From positions 1 through 5,917 of the forward strand of contig JAJYAH010000469.1 in the NCBI GenBank assembly GCA_021779635.1: 5,917 nucleotides of DNA. The letters are read 5' to 3'. The notes below the pieces were generated by a model, which was not told the DNA's origin, did no database searches, and was given only the letters and a program-made list of their open reading frames with translations. The DNA comes from Pseudomonadota bacterium (GTDB taxonomy: Bacteria; Pseudomonadota; Alphaproteobacteria; Rhizobiales; Xanthobacteraceae). A program made the position numbers and the translations under genes. Within the stretch, counting starts at the first letter, position 1. Each line of letters begins with the position of its first letter. Positions 5,321-5,917 of the stretch are shown here, piece after piece.

Positions 5321-5917
5321 ATGAAGGTAAGGATTATCGGACTTTTGATTGCCGGGCTGCTGTCCGCCGGTACACCGGCGCGAGCGCAAGTCTCGGATGA
5401 CATTGTCAAGATAGGCGTGCTCACGGACCACTCGGGCGGCTTTGCCTATCTGACGGGAAAATTGTCAGTCGCTGCGGCTCAGATGGCGGTCGACGACTTC
5501 GGCGGCAAGGTGTTGGGAAAGCCTATCCAGGTCGTCACCGCCGACCACCAGAACAAACCCGATATAGCCGCCGCCATCAGTCGCAAATGGTTCGATGCGG
5601 AGGGTGTCGATGCGATCACGGACGTCGCGGGGTCCGCCGTGGCCTTGGCGACCCAGGAGATCGCGCGGCCACGCAACAAAATACTTCTGATATCAGGCGC
5701 GGCGACGACCGAACTTACAGGCAAGGCATGCTCGGAGACGACAACCCAGTGGAGCTACGATACCTATGCTCTGGCCAAGGGGACGGCCAGTCAGGTTACC
5801 AAGAAGGGAGGAGACACCTGGTTCTTCCTTACCAGCGACTACGCGTTCGGACATTCGCTCCAGGAGAACGCCACGCATTTCGTTGAAGAGAGCGGAGGCA
5901 AGGTCACGGGCAGCGTG
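5321..5917 (+). CDS. ABC transporter periplasmic binding protein, branched-chain amino acid type (3' end cut by window)
   Basis: The first 199 codons of a LivJ/Peripla_BP_6-type solute receptor, normally about 390-410 residues. It would capture a small amino-acid-like or amide ligand in the periplasm and deliver it to a LivHMGF-type ABC transporter, presumably encoded to the right. A Sec signal peptide is clear: MKVR, a hydrophobic stretch (IIGLLIAGLLSAG) and a cleavage site after ARA at residue 22. The mature part has VKIGVLTDHSGGFAYLTG (29-46), the first beta-alpha unit and ligand loop. GSAVALATQEIA (104-115) and FLTSDYAFGHS (169-179) match second-site and hinge landmarks. Cys137 (GKACSE) probably pairs with a Cys beyond the window. 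AAGGGA at 5308-5313, seven bases before ATG 5321, favours this start over the in-frame ATG at 5303. The 50-base gap from the GGT-like gene suggests one transcript. The actual ligand cannot be read from sequence. Confidence 0.87.
   Translation, partial: MKVRIIGLLIAGLLSAGTPARAQVSDDIVKIGVLTDHSGGFAYLTGKLSVAAAQMAVDDFGGKVLGKPIQVVTADHQNKPDIAAAISRKWFDAEGVDAITDVAGSAVALATQEIARPRNKILLISGAATTELTGKACSETTTQWSYDTYALAKGTASQVTKKGGDTWFFLTSDYAFGHSLQENATHFVEESGGKVTGSV

Overview
The window looks like chromosomal DNA of an alphaproteobacterium, most likely a Bradyrhizobium/Rhodopseudomonas-type soil organism. This is an inference from GC-rich, GC3-biased coding sequence, the style of the branched-chain-amino-acid-type binding protein, and the pairing of a debranching-enzyme-like glycosidase with unrelated catabolic genes. 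No species can be named from the sequence alone. I see no RNA gene, CRISPR array, IS element or phage signature.

Layout: (1) About 65-2251 (+) is a complete amylo-alpha-1,6-glucosidase / glycogen-debranching-like enzyme. Its frame is open back to the left edge, but a good Shine-Dalgarno picks an internal start. (2) 2252-2552 is a convergent intergenic gap with weak hairpins and no supportable gene. (3) 2553-3470 (-) is a LysR-type regulator. Its helix-turn-helix is intact only if translation starts at a non-canonical ATT (or ATC) codon, or if a one-base frameshift is assumed; the first conventional start codon lies inside the helix-turn-helix. (4) 3471-3656 is a divergent control region. It holds a perfect LysR-type inverted repeat (ATTGATA-N9-TATCAAT, containing T-N11-A), a second copy of the half-site overlapping the regulator's presumed start, and a strong 7-bp hairpin in the leader of the next gene. 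(5) 3657-5270 (+) is a gamma-glutamyltranspeptidase-family Ntn hydrolase without a signal peptide. It keeps the autocatalytic Thr but has changed most residues that bind the gamma-glutamyl group in E. coli GGT. (6) 5321 to the right edge (+) is the start of a periplasmic branched-chain-amino-acid-type ABC binding protein with a clear signal peptide. It lies 50 bp behind the GGT-like gene and is cut by the window end.

Reading the right half together (inference): the LysR protein probably controls a divergent operon in which a periplasmic binding protein, with transporter subunits expected beyond the window, captures a small amide or amino-acid-like compound. The cytoplasmic GGT-like hydrolase would then cleave it. 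The altered active site suggests the substrate is not glutathione or a normal gamma-glutamyl peptide. The debranching enzyme at the left appears functionally separate. The most unusual points are the regulator's missing normal start codon and the remodelled GGT substrate pocket.
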